Both the position numbers and the translations under genes were made by a program. From Sipunculus nudus (lineage: Eukaryota > Annelida > Sipuncula > Golfingiida > Sipunculidae), in contig CM049313.1 of NCBI GenBank assembly GCA_026874595.1, positions 69,064,659 through 69,128,658 of the forward strand: a stretch of 64,000 nt of DNA. The letters run 5' to 3'. How positions within the stretch are numbered: the stretch's first letter is position 1; every line of letters begins with the position of its first letter. Below the pieces are notes generated by a model. The model had not been told where the DNA came from and did no database searches. It was given only the letters and a program-made list of their open reading frames with translations. Positions 22,440 to 32,700 of this stretch are shown piece after piece.

Positions 22440-25400
22440 ATGATGAAGTTTACTCCGCCGGACGGATTCCCTGTCGACAGGCCGTCATATTGGCCGCAGT
22501 GGCGCCAAAGATTCGAAAGATACCGGGTCGCTTCAAAACTCGACAAAGAACCAGGTGCCGTACAGGTCAGCACTTTGATATATTCTATGGGCCCTGAAGC
22601 CGAAAACATATTCATGGCATTCAGTTTCGCCAGCGATGATGATAAGGACAATTATGACATAGTTACAACGAAATTCAATGAACATTTTATACCCAAGCGT
22701 AATGTCATATTTGAACGCGCCAGTTTTCACCAGCGTCATCAACAACAGGGCGAATCTGTTGAGGCGTACATCAGAGCTTTGTATGATCTGGCCGATAAAT
22801 GTGACTTCCAAGACCAAAAAGATGATTTTATCCGGGACAGACTTGTTATTGGCTTAAGTGACAAAGGTTTGTCAGAACAACTTCAGATGCGGCAGGATCT
22901 TACCCTGGCTTCAGCTATTGACATAAGTAGACATCATGAACTTGTAAAGCTGCAAAATACTTCAGACCAACGCAGTGAAGCCACAAATGTTACTGCAGCA
23001 GTGAGACATAAAGTAACATGGAGAGACAGACAGCCAAGACAGAAAGCAACAAGAACACCAAACCAAGGTCAGTACAAACAAAAATCCAATAAAACATGCA
23101 AATATTGTGGTTTTGACCCAGCCCGATCACACAGTAAAGGCTTTTGTCCTGCTGCAAAAGAAAGGTGTCACCATTGCAATAAAATTGGACATTTTGAGAG
23201 AGCTTGCTTCCAGAAAAAGCGAGTAAACAGTGTAGAAATTAGTCAAACTGAAAGTGAAAATCCTACAATGCAGGGCCATAATACTGACCAGAATAGCTTC
23301 TTTATGGGCGGTGTCACTAAACAGACTGGTACTATACATGAAACTGAGCCACCATGGATAATTACACTCGATCTCAATGGCTCAGATCTTCAGTTCAAGA
23401 TAGACTCAGGTGCCGACGTAAATATAATGTCACTGAAAGCATTCACTAAACTGCAACCTGAACAGCGACTAATCACAGGTAGAACCACCCTTGATGGGGT
23501 AGGAGGACCCCTGGATTATGTGGGACACTTCATGTGTAATCTGACATTTCAAGGCCAAGAATTTCAGACTGTCATATATGTGGTCAACCATGATACACAC
23601 AATCTACTGTGTCGCCACCTGGCGTGTCAGATGGGACTTATTAAAAGAGTTCACCAAGTGACTACTGTATTTGGTGATATGGGCCTAATGACTTGTACAC
23701 CTATCAAAATCAAGCTGAAAGATGATGCGGCACCGTACAGCATAAGTACTCCCAGAAGGATACCGCTCCCGTTGCTCCCGAAAGTAGAACAAGAACTAGC
23801 ACGAATGGAAAAGGAGGGAGTCATCACACGTGTTAATGAGCCAACTGATTGGTGTGCTCCGATCGTGCCTGTGTTAAAACCAAACGATCAAGTTCGTATA
23901 TGCGTTGACCTCAAAAAGCTAAACGCAGCTGTGAAACGCGAACGATTCATAATACCAACTGTTGATGAAATCTTGCACAAGTTAAATGGCGCAACTGTTT
24001 TCTCATCTTTAGATGCTTCCAGTGGATATTGGCAGATGCCACTTGATGAAGAGAGCTCGAGGCTCACAACCTTCATAACACCTTTTGGACGGTTTAGGTT
24101 TAATCGTGTTCCATACGGAATTTCAAGTGCAAGCGAGATATATCAGCGAGAAATGAGCAAAATCCTCGAAGGTACAGAAGGCACACAGGTATACCAGGAT
24201 GACATCCTTATATATGGCAAGGATGAGCATGAACATGACCAGCGGCTAGAAGCAGTCATGCAGCGTATAGCTGACAACGGTGTGAAACTCAACCAGACAA
24301 AATGTCACATAAAACAAAGTTCACTGGATTTCCTAGGACATCACATAGATGCTAATGGCATATCCCCACAATCAGACAAGGTGCAGGCCATAAAGGAGAT
24401 GCCACCTCCCAACAATGTGACTGAATTACGGCAGTTCTTAGGGATGGTGAATTTTATGTCACGTTACATCAACGGACTATCCACAATGATAGCACCACTA
24501 AACCAGCTATTATGTAAAGACAGGATCTGGGTGTGGAAGGAACCACACATGCAGGCGTTTCAAGCCGTGAAAGATGCCATAGCCCTGCCGACAACACTTG
24601 CGTACTACGAACCAAGCAGAGCCACAATGGTGTGTTCTGATGCCAGTAGCTATGGCCTAGGTAGTGTGCTTATGCAAGAACATAATGGTGAATACAGACC
24701 AGTGGCACTAGCATCCAGATCAATGACAGACACTGAAAAGCGATATGCCCAGATCGAAAAGGAGCTGCTGGCAGCTGTATGGGCATGTGAGAAATTTTCA
24801 CGTTACTTGTTCGGATTAGAGAGCTTTAGGATAGTCACCGATCACAAGCCATTGATTCCCATTATCAATGACAAAGACCTCGACATGACGCCAATCAGAT
24901 GTCAACGACTACTACTTCGGTTAATGAGATTTAACGGCAAAGCAGAGTACGCGCCAGGCAAAACACTCGTTATTGCGGATTTACTCTCACGCAAACCGTC
25001 ACACAGGACAGAGATACCAGAACCACAAGGGGACGTCACATGTCACGTAAACGCAATTATAGCCTCATACCCTGCGACAGATAAACGGCTCCAAGAGATA
25101 CGTGAGGCTTCTCAGAATGATAGCATGATTAAGAATGCCATCAAGTTTACTTTGGACGGTTGGCCTAGTGTTAATGAAGTACCACCAGGCCTTCGAGAAA
25201 TCTACCATGTACGTAGTGAACTCAGTGTAGCTGATGACTTACTGTTGCGTGGTACGCGCATCGTGATACCAGAATCATTGAGACAAGACATGCTAACCAG
25301 GATACATCAAGGCCATATGGGCATTTCCAAGTGTCGTAAACGTGCTCGAGATAACATATGGTGGCCTATGCTCAGTAAAGATCTCAAAGACATGATAGCA

Positions 25401-26390
25401 AGGTGTCATCATTGCCAGATCCACAAACCTGTTCAACGCGCAGAGCCGCTGAAACCTGAAAAGTTGCCAGATAGACCATGGCAATACGTCAGTGCTGATT
25501 TGCTTGAGTTTGAAGGCTCTATGTGGATAGTTGTACTCTGTCATTACTCAAAGTGGATTGAGGTGCTTCCTTTAAAATCAACAACGGCTCAAAGTGTAAT
25601 CAAAGTATTCAAAGACGTTTTCGCTAGATGGGGCATACCAGAGTGCCTAACAACAGACAACGGTCCACAATTCACATCTGTGGAATTCACCAGATTCACT
25701 CAGGAATACAAATTTAACCATATGACAACAAGCCCTTATTATGCACAGGCAAACGGTGCAGCAGAAAGGGATGTAAAGCAAGCCAAAGAAATCCTATCAC
25801 AGGAAGACCCGCTCTTAGCTCTTCTGATTTACAGAGCTACCCCTGCCACGGTCACAGGTTATGCTCCTAGCCAACTTCTACAGGGACGCAACCTCCAGAC
25901 AACATTACCAGCTTTGAGCCAAACACTATGTCCAGAATGGCCAGACCCTGATAAAGTGCGTCATCAACATGATAAAGCCAAGCAAACACAAACCTTTTAT
26001 TTCAATCGACATCATGGCGCAACAAACCTACCAACACTCAAACCAGGCGACCAAGTGCGCATTAGAAGGCCAACTGACAAATATTGGAGCGCGCCAGCCA
26101 GTGTATTGCGACAATTTGGTCACACAAACACCAGATCCTATGTTATTGATACTGGTAATGGTATAGTACGGAGGAATAGACGCCATCTTCAACTGATTCC
26201 TCCAACCACAGCATCCGACCCACCTCAGACATCCTTCATGCCTGAATCAGACCACACAGCCAACAACCCCGATATTGGGCCAGCGGAACCACCCAGCGGA
26301 CCACCTGAACCACAAGTACCACCCCGGACTGTCCGGGCTACCAGAGGGAAGTTGCCTAATCGTTTTAAAGACTTTGCACTGTACAGTTAA
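22440..26390 (+). CDS. Gag-Pol polyprotein of the Ty3/Gypsy element
   Basis: One uninterrupted frame encodes 1,316 residues from the ATG at 22,440. The frame is open further upstream into the LTR without another ATG, so I chose this start. Gag fills about the first 220 residues. A CCHC zinc knuckle, CHHCNKIGHFERAC, is at about 243-256. The aspartic protease motif DSGAD is near 322. Reverse transcriptase carries YQDD at 585-588. RNase H has its SDAS aspartate near 734 and TDHKPL further on. Integrase has an HHCC finger (HQGHMGISKC start) and the catalytic triad D1020, D1073 and E1109, with exactly 35 residues between the last two. No frameshift separates Gag from Pol, which is unusual for many Gypsy elements though known in some lineages. 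All catalytic residues I checked are present. Confidence 0.95.
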   Translation: MMKFTPPDGFPVDRPSYWPQWRQRFERYRVASKLDKEPGAVQVSTLIYSMGPEAENIFMAFSFASDDDKDNYDIVTTKFNEHFIPKRNVIFERASFHQRHQQQGESVEAYIRALYDLADKCDFQDQKDDFIRDRLVIGLSDKGLSEQLQMRQDLTLASAIDISRHHELVKLQNTSDQRSEATNVTAAVRHKVTWRDRQPRQKATRTPNQGQYKQKSNKTCKYCGFDPARSHSKGFCPAAKERCHHCNKIGHFERACFQKKRVNSVEISQTESENPTMQGHNTDQNSFFMGGVTKQTGTIHETEPPWIITLDLNGSDLQFKIDSGADVNIMSLKAFTKLQPEQRLITGRTTLDGVGGPLDYVGHFMCNLTFQGQEFQTVIYVVNHDTHNLLCRHLACQMGLIKRVHQVTTVFGDMGLMTCTPIKIKLKDDAAPYSISTPRRIPLPLLPKVEQELARMEKEGVITRVNEPTDWCAPIVPVLKPNDQVRICVDLKKLNAAVKRERFIIPTVDEILHKLNGATVFSSLDASSGYWQMPLDEESSRLTTFITPFGRFRFNRVPYGISSASEIYQREMSKILEGTEGTQVYQDDILIYGKDEHEHDQRLEAVMQRIADNGVKLNQTKCHIKQSSLDFLGHHIDANGISPQSDKVQAIKEMPPPNNVTELRQFLGMVNFMSRYINGLSTMIAPLNQLLCKDRIWVWKEPHMQAFQAVKDAIALPTTLAYYEPSRATMVCSDASSYGLGSVLMQEHNGEYRPVALASRSMTDTEKRYAQIEKELLAAVWACEKFSRYLFGLESFRIVTDHKPLIPIINDKDLDMTPIRCQRLLLRLMRFNGKAEYAPGKTLVIADLLSRKPSHRTEIPEPQGDVTCHVNAIIASYPATDKRLQEIREASQNDSMIKNAIKFTLDGWPSVNEVPPGLREIYHVRSELSVADDLLLRGTRIVIPESLRQDMLTRIHQGHMGISKCRKRARDNIWWPMLSKDLKDMIARCHHCQIHKPVQRAEPLKPEKLPDRPWQYVSADLLEFEGSMWIVVLCHYSKWIEVLPLKSTTAQSVIKVFKDVFARWGIPECLTTDNGPQFTSVEFTRFTQEYKFNHMTTSPYYAQANGAAERDVKQAKEILSQEDPLLALLIYRATPATVTGYAPSQLLQGRNLQTTLPALSQTLCPEWPDPDKVRHQHDKAKQTQTFYFNRHHGATNLPTLKPGDQVRIRRPTDKYWSAPASVLRQFGHTNTRSYVIDTGNGIVRRNRRHLQLIPPTTASDPPQTSFMPESDHTANNPDIGPAEPPSGPPEPQVPPRTVRATRGKLPNRFKDFALYS

Positions 26391-26676
26391 ACATAACATA
26401 AGTTTACCCATATAGATAAACCGTACGGATATAGCATAGTAATTGCCAGAGACTCTGTTTTGATATTGATCATTTTACTGTTTATTTCATATCAACAGAT
26501 ACATATAATGATGAACCCGCTGACACTTATAACCGTAATTTATCACAGAGAGATTCCATTCTGACATTTTTGTGCTGTGCAGATTTTCTTTCTTCTACAG
26601 AGGACTTTGCTTTCCTGACCACCGATATAATCATGATTTCTTTCATGTTTTCACAGCACGTCTATATAAGTCTTAT

Positions 26677-26724
26677 TTGTAAAAGGGGGAGATGTGATAA
26701 TTGTAAAAGGGGGAGATGTGATAA
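26677..26724 (+). repeat. Duplicated polypurine tract and LTR edge
   Basis: The 24 bases 26,677-26,700 are repeated exactly at 26,701-26,724. Each copy contains AAAAGGGGGAGA, the polypurine tract, followed by TGTGATAA, the first eight bases of the LTR. Only the second copy continues into the LTR. Confidence 0.9.
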
Positions 26725-26866
26725 TATTCCGAGACAGCGTTAGCGGGGCTTTATATTCCGCGACACCGGAAGTGGAATTCAGTAAAACCTTGTTCAGTTA
26801 CTGGCATGTGTTGTTGTCTTCGACCCGAAATTAATTGCCTTATTTCGACAAACCCACGACATCACA
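26717..26866 (+). repeat. 3' LTR of the Ty3/Gypsy element
   Basis: This is the second 150-bp LTR. It is followed by ATGAG, which matches the five bases before the 5' LTR. Confidence 0.95.
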
Positions 26867-26871
26867 ATGAG

Positions 26872-27990
26872 TTGCCAACACGCTGAACGTGGCGATCGTT
26901 TCAGTCAGCCGGTACATGAAAAATAGTTTGACTGCGTTCGTCGCGTGTGGCTATGAATATCTCATCCTGATTGGCTGAGCTGGAGACACATTTTAAACCG
27001 GCCTGCAGCGATAAGCAGTGGTCTGATAAACGGTGACACACTGACGTGACTCATTGAGGCTGGGGGTTTTATATAGTGTTAAAAATCCTGCCGTACTCAA
27101 ATAGCCGAGGACCTAAACATATTAAGACTGATAAAATGGGAATATATATGGCAAGCTGGAAGCCCAAAATAGGCGGTTACTGAATTAACCATGTTGGTTT
27201 TGAAAAGAAAAGATTCTGGGAGAGACCACTATAATTTTCCTTACGTCACTGGGAAAGACCTTAGTTCAGCGAGGCGGTGATGTGTGGCGCTGACTGTCCG
27301 GTACGGCCCAAGTTTACCAGTCGATGAAATAAGAGGGTCAGAGAAATGTAAGTAGTTATGTTAGTTGTCGCGTGGTAGCAGTACCGACACTAAGTGCGAC
27401 ACATTGGGAGCTGTTTGATACCTTTGTCGGAGCCATTTCATTGGCTGGGCCAGTCTACGCAGTGTGTCGTGATTTGTGACTGAATAGAGCACTGGCGCGC
27501 GCGGTTACGCCATCTGTCGGTGCCATCAGCAGACTTTCTGTTGTGAGACTTGCCCTGACCTGACCTTTTTCACAGGACAGGATTACTTTATGAAAGGGTA
27601 AATATTCAGACTCATTATAAAACATTGGGAATTATAATTATGTTATTCCAGAATCGCATTGTTACCAGTGAACCTTGCTACAGTTGCTATAGTTCCAGAT
27701 GCCAGTTGTGATGCAATTGTTATTATATTATTTTTGAAAAGTTATGGCGGCCCCAGTTGTACGTGTAACTTGGCCAAACGAAGCAGTGGGTAATTGAATA
27801 ATTATCCGGAAAGACCAAGACGATATTTTCTTAAGAGTGAAGCAAGGAATGTTATTACAAAAGTGGTTAGTAGAATAGTATTACTTTGAGTTTATTATTT
27901 AAACATATTCGTCATAAATTGTTCTGTTTTATCTTATTTGACCATCCATAAGGTACATATTCTCCATACATACAACTTTTAAATGTGCTC
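26872..27990. other. Intergenic; no gene seen
   Basis: This is relatively GC-balanced single-copy-looking sequence directly after the retrotransposon. I found no exon with splice sites and no repeat within the window. Confidence 0.45.
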
Positions 27991-27999
27991 TTGGCGTCA

Positions 28000-28410
28000 C
28001 TTCCTACAAGAAACCCTTTAAAATATTATTTCCAAGGAGAGACCCTTTAAAATAATACTTCCAAAGAGAAAACCTTTCAAATATCACTTCCAAAGAGAAA
28101 AACTTTAAAAAATGTTGGCGTTTACTTCCATAGAGAAAACCTTCATAACATATTGGCGTTTACTTCCAACGAAAATAACTTAAAAAGATATTGGTGGTTA
28201 CTTCCAGACAGAAAACCTTTAAAATTTATCGTTGGTTACTTCCAAAGAGTAAACTTTCAAAATATATATTGGCTGTTACTTCCATAGGGAAAACCTTAAA
28301 ATTAAAAACGAGTTCCTTCCATCGAAAACCCCGGCTGTATATTGAATAACGTCCGTTAAACCAAACAAATTTTTATAGAGGTGGTTTCTTTCATTGAGAA
28401 AACCATTAAA
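28000..28410. repeat. Minisatellite downstream of the transporter gene
   Basis: About nine to ten degenerate units of 35-45 bp share ACTTCCAAAGAGAAAACCTT and a TATTGGCGTTT-like spacer. The array starts about 150 bases past the transporter stop codon, so it may lie in the 3' untranslated region or just beyond. Confidence 0.8.
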
Positions 28411-28555
28411 ATCCATATAGATACAATTATTCTCTTTAAAATATGCCGGCTCAACAAAAATATACCACACTTCTCAATCTTTTGCGTTTCAAGATCAACG
28501 ATTTAAATTCTATATTATTGTAGATTATATGATGACGTCACGGGTCGGTTGTTGC

Positions 28556-28737
28556 CTACCTAGTTTTTAAACACCTCGCCGTGTACGTAGGACAAAACGG
28601 TACGTAGTATGTCCATTTCTGTCCTTTCAGCATCGAGGTCAGGAAAGGCAGATTGTACATATTCTTGCCACCAGTTTGTCCAGTTTGACCATGAGCACGT
28701 TTCATTACTTCCAGCAGTGATGAGTTTCTTTTCATCC
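28556..28737 (-). CDS. SLC23A: Transporter exon 14 (C-terminus)
   Basis: The exon encodes a basic cytosolic tail with [20 protein letters not shown] and VPFCP, matching the YxLPF and YxPxCP motifs, and stops at TAG 28,558-28,556. Confidence 0.9.
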
Positions 28738-29683
28738 CTGAAAAATAGAAACATTTATCTTATATTAAACAAACTTGTCATATGCAAAATATAAGGCCAT
28801 ACAAAAAATGTATTGTTCTACGGATTCAGTGCTCCTATTTTCACAAATCAAATTTGTTTTGCATATGAGGATCGGGTATTGGTAGTGTAATCTTATTTAT
28901 GCAATGGCACAAAGTCCCTAAAAGGCAAAGGTGGTTAATTTGGAATAAAAGTAGCTCTTAGTACACAAACAATTTCAAGAGTTGAAGCACATGTTTGGGA
29001 TATTTTAGGTAAGCTGGCAAAATTCTACGTATTGTGTCTCGGCCAGTTAAAAAAAAAAAAGAAAAAAAAACATTCGCCTCATTGTTTTTGTTCCCCGAAT
29101 CCGTAAAACAATATATTTTGCCTGTGGCTTAACCGATATAGGACACCAGATTCCTTTATAATACTGGAATATCATGACGTAAATGAATTAGGTGCTTCAT
29201 TGTTTTTGTGCTTATCAATCTTGTTCCTACAGATGAATTAATATACACACAACATTGAAAATATTCTGATCCAGCACTGCCATATGCGAGTAAAATTAAA
29301 TACCTATTAATAAGATTAGTTTGTCTAGGGAAGATAATTCGTCAAAGGCAAAAAAAAATGAATAGCAGGTGCATATCTGTGACCTAGGACTAATATTATG
29401 ACCAAATTTCAGCTATTGAAGTATCAGCTTTATCGGAGATTAAAAAGAAAATGGCAGAAGAAAGAAAAAAAAAAGGAAATTAAAATTTGAAATCGATTAT
29501 TTTGCATTCGTGGAGGCCTAAGTAGGTTTACCGAAATATAAATATAGAAATAAACTTCCATTCCCCTAGAAGGTCTCCCCTATAAGCTTAATGGACGCTT
29601 CTATTATTTTATATACCAGGCCAACCCGAAAAAAGTAAAGGATTCGATAATAGTGGCAGGGAGCCCTTCTTTTTATCAGCTTT

Positions 29684-29749
<66 letters not shown>

Positions 29750-32700
29750 CATATGAATTGAACAGCAGACTTAGATGAAAGCATTAAAAACCCGAATGGG
29801 TAATGCATTTTAATAATTTAGATCAACATTTGATCAATATTTGATTCTACAAGATAAGAACTTTGAACATTTTTTTTACTTATATATGTATACCTGGTAC
29901 CGTGTTGTCAAGAATGACCGCGACGATTCCTCCAACAAGCATGTTAGTTCTCAGTAACACCGCCAGGACCTGGTCGACTGTATCTTTACCTGCACAGTAC
30001 ATATTTGATACTTGTTAAGACAAAGCCTATCGAAGACAGATAATAAGTTTAGTTTTATACATATATGGTGAAATCTCACCTAACGACCAACTTAGTTTAG
30101 CTACCACCTAAAACAAAAATTGTTCATGGTCCCAATTATTTTTGTTGTTTATATCATATATATTGACACCGGGATAGCGGATAACTTATTTTTTCTATCG
30201 CGGGCACTTATTTTGGTTCCAACGGGTGACCAGACCCTCGATTATGCGAACAGTACTAAGTGAACATTGCTTGGCCCGGCGTAGCCTTGCATATAAGTAT
30301 ACTTATATAACTTAACAATTGTGTATATATTTATAATGTTTTACAATGTGAGGTTAGTTCTTAAATGACAATTAAGGATTACAGAATGATTTACCAGATT
30401 TATCAACCAGGAGAAAAGAAAACATTCTTAAACAATTATTTGTTTTAAAAGTGCAGTCGGTGGAAACAAACTCTACGTTTAATCATCAAAGAAACGACAA
30501 GTCAGCATGAGATATTTATGGCTGCATCCAGTGGTACTAGATGAGCTGAGCGATTACCTTCAATTATTAAATTAAATTAAATTAACCTATATAGAAACTA
30601 AGAATTATTGATCAAAATATAAGGAAGTGTGTTTTGTAAATTCTTCCCAGAGTATGTACGACTTCGGATATACTTAGCCGCAGGCACAGGAACAGATTAA
30701 TGTGAATAAGTCTTAAAAACCGTGTCAGCACCCGTACCCGCATGCTTAACCTCAATGCCACGTACCGCACAAAGTCCGTATACAAGTGTTCATGTATAGC
30801 TTTAGTAAATGGCGTTATAAGTGTTTTTAGAGTGCTGCCGAATGTAAGTACCATCAAACCCACCTGTATCTATGGCACCAGGGTTAGAAATGAGCCAAGA
30901 AGGAAATCCTATCCCAGCGCATAAAGAAAATCCTAAGATGAAAAGGTTCCTGGGGGAGTTCATGTTCACGTACTGTAGATAACTTATCCCGGCAGAGCTC
31001 ACCATACCTGAAAGAGATAAATGAAAGAAACTGAAGCCCATACCAATCATATCTGAGCCTTAATTTAGTCTTAATGTTCTATTTCAGGTAAAAAGGTGCA
31101 TGGGTTAAGGAAAGACTATTGCAGATTGCCGAAAAATGATATATTCATATAACCCATTTTATGGGAAAAAAATAAAATTTTGAAACATTTAAAATATCTA
31201 CAGTAATATCAACATAGCAAATATTTCAAGTTAGGTATCAAGTTAAATTGTTTGAGGCATACAGTGAATTCCAAATTGTACCAACCTATGGAAAAGAATA
31301 AAGTTCCGCCAATAATCGGATCGGGTACAGTGGCAAAGAGTGCCCCGAACTTTCCAAATAATCCAAGAATTATCATCCAGATACCGGCCATTTGAGCCAC
31401 CCGCCGACTGCTGACCTGGTGTATGACATAAAGATTATAACAAAAGGTACATAGAGAAAGTCTTGAGAGCATTAAAAATATTAGAAGATGCAAGACAAAA
31501 GAAAACGAAAACACCTGTGTTAGAAAAAATTGACAAGTAAGTTTCCAGGCTATAGACAATAAATCCTTAAAATTGAACAGAAAGTCGTATAGCTACAGGT
31601 ATTGGTATGGACATACGTTCTCCGCACGATGGCTGTACGGATAAAATCGTATATATAGGACGCCTCACAGGGATCCGTATACCAGCAGGGTTCTGAATAC
31701 GCCATATAGAGCGGCGCATCCGGCACCGTACCCGTTTCCGTAAAGCTAAAAACACGATTATTTTATCATATTTTATATTCCCAGCCTTATCCATACACGT
31801 GTCAGTAAACACGGAAATATGGGTTGGCACAGCCAAATAGTTTTCTGTCAAAGCAGTTTCTCGTTTATCGGCCTGTTTAAAATAGCTATATCAACAAACT
31901 TGAACCTTGCAGCAGAGGCCTTCGACCGAGCATTTTGCATCATTTCTCCTTACAATATCAAACACGAAAGGTTATTTTTTTTCAAGAATACTCCAACGAT
32001 ACCTTTGTGATAAGGACGAATGCAATATTGTCGCTGTAAGAGGTGACCCCGAGGCCTGCACCGAGTAATCCACAGAATAACACTCCTAAGCCTTCAATCC
32101 CGATGCCTGTAACCGAGAAAATGATGATATCTTGTTTCACTTAGTGATAATGAAACTTGCACATTAGCGCCACCTATCAAATTAATATGTGAATGTTAAA
32201 ATGGCTTTTACAGACACGGTTTCATATGACGCTAGCCTGACTTTTTATCAAGAATGACGACTTTAAACAATTTTAATGTAATGTTCAAAATTATGGTGTG
32301 ACGGAATTAAAAATTACAAATAATTATAAATTTATGAGTTTTTTTTCGCCAATACATTTGGCAGGATGTTGGTCGATGTATCGCCACATTGAATGCAGCA
32401 TGTGATATACTTTAGCCGTGAATACACAAATCAGTAGGCTGAGTTACCGATTCTTGAGTCCTGGCACAAGTCATAAGAGAGAACGCACTCTAACATTTAT
32501 TTATTTATCTATTAAAACATATTTATACAGGGTAGCCCGTTCAGACAAGATTGTCTGATCTGCCACAGGGCCCTGTTGGGATATACAGTTTATTAAATGT
32601 ATAAAACATGTACAATGCAATCAGAATTAATAAAGTGACTAAAGATAAAATTATGCAGCAAGATGGAATATTAAACATGAAAATGTATAACTATGACATT

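Larger units (their letters stand above)
22259..26866 (+). mobile_element. Complete Ty3/Gypsy LTR retrotransposon
   Basis: The 4,608-bp element has 150-bp LTRs at 22,259-22,408 and 26,717-26,866, both starting TGTGATAATATTCC and ending GACATCACA. The LTRs differ at two positions. The 5 bp ATGAG occur before the left LTR (22,254-22,258) and after the right LTR (26,867-26,871) as a target-site duplication. A primer site, one long gag-pol frame and a polypurine tract lie between. Domain order protease, reverse transcriptase, RNase H, integrase places it in Ty3/Gypsy. No envelope-like gene is present. Intact coding and near-identical LTRs indicate a recent insertion. Confidence 0.95.

Noticed and set aside
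22533-25544. Minus-strand frames across the retrotransposon
   Set aside because: They are antisense shadows of the gag-pol frame, with no independent motif.
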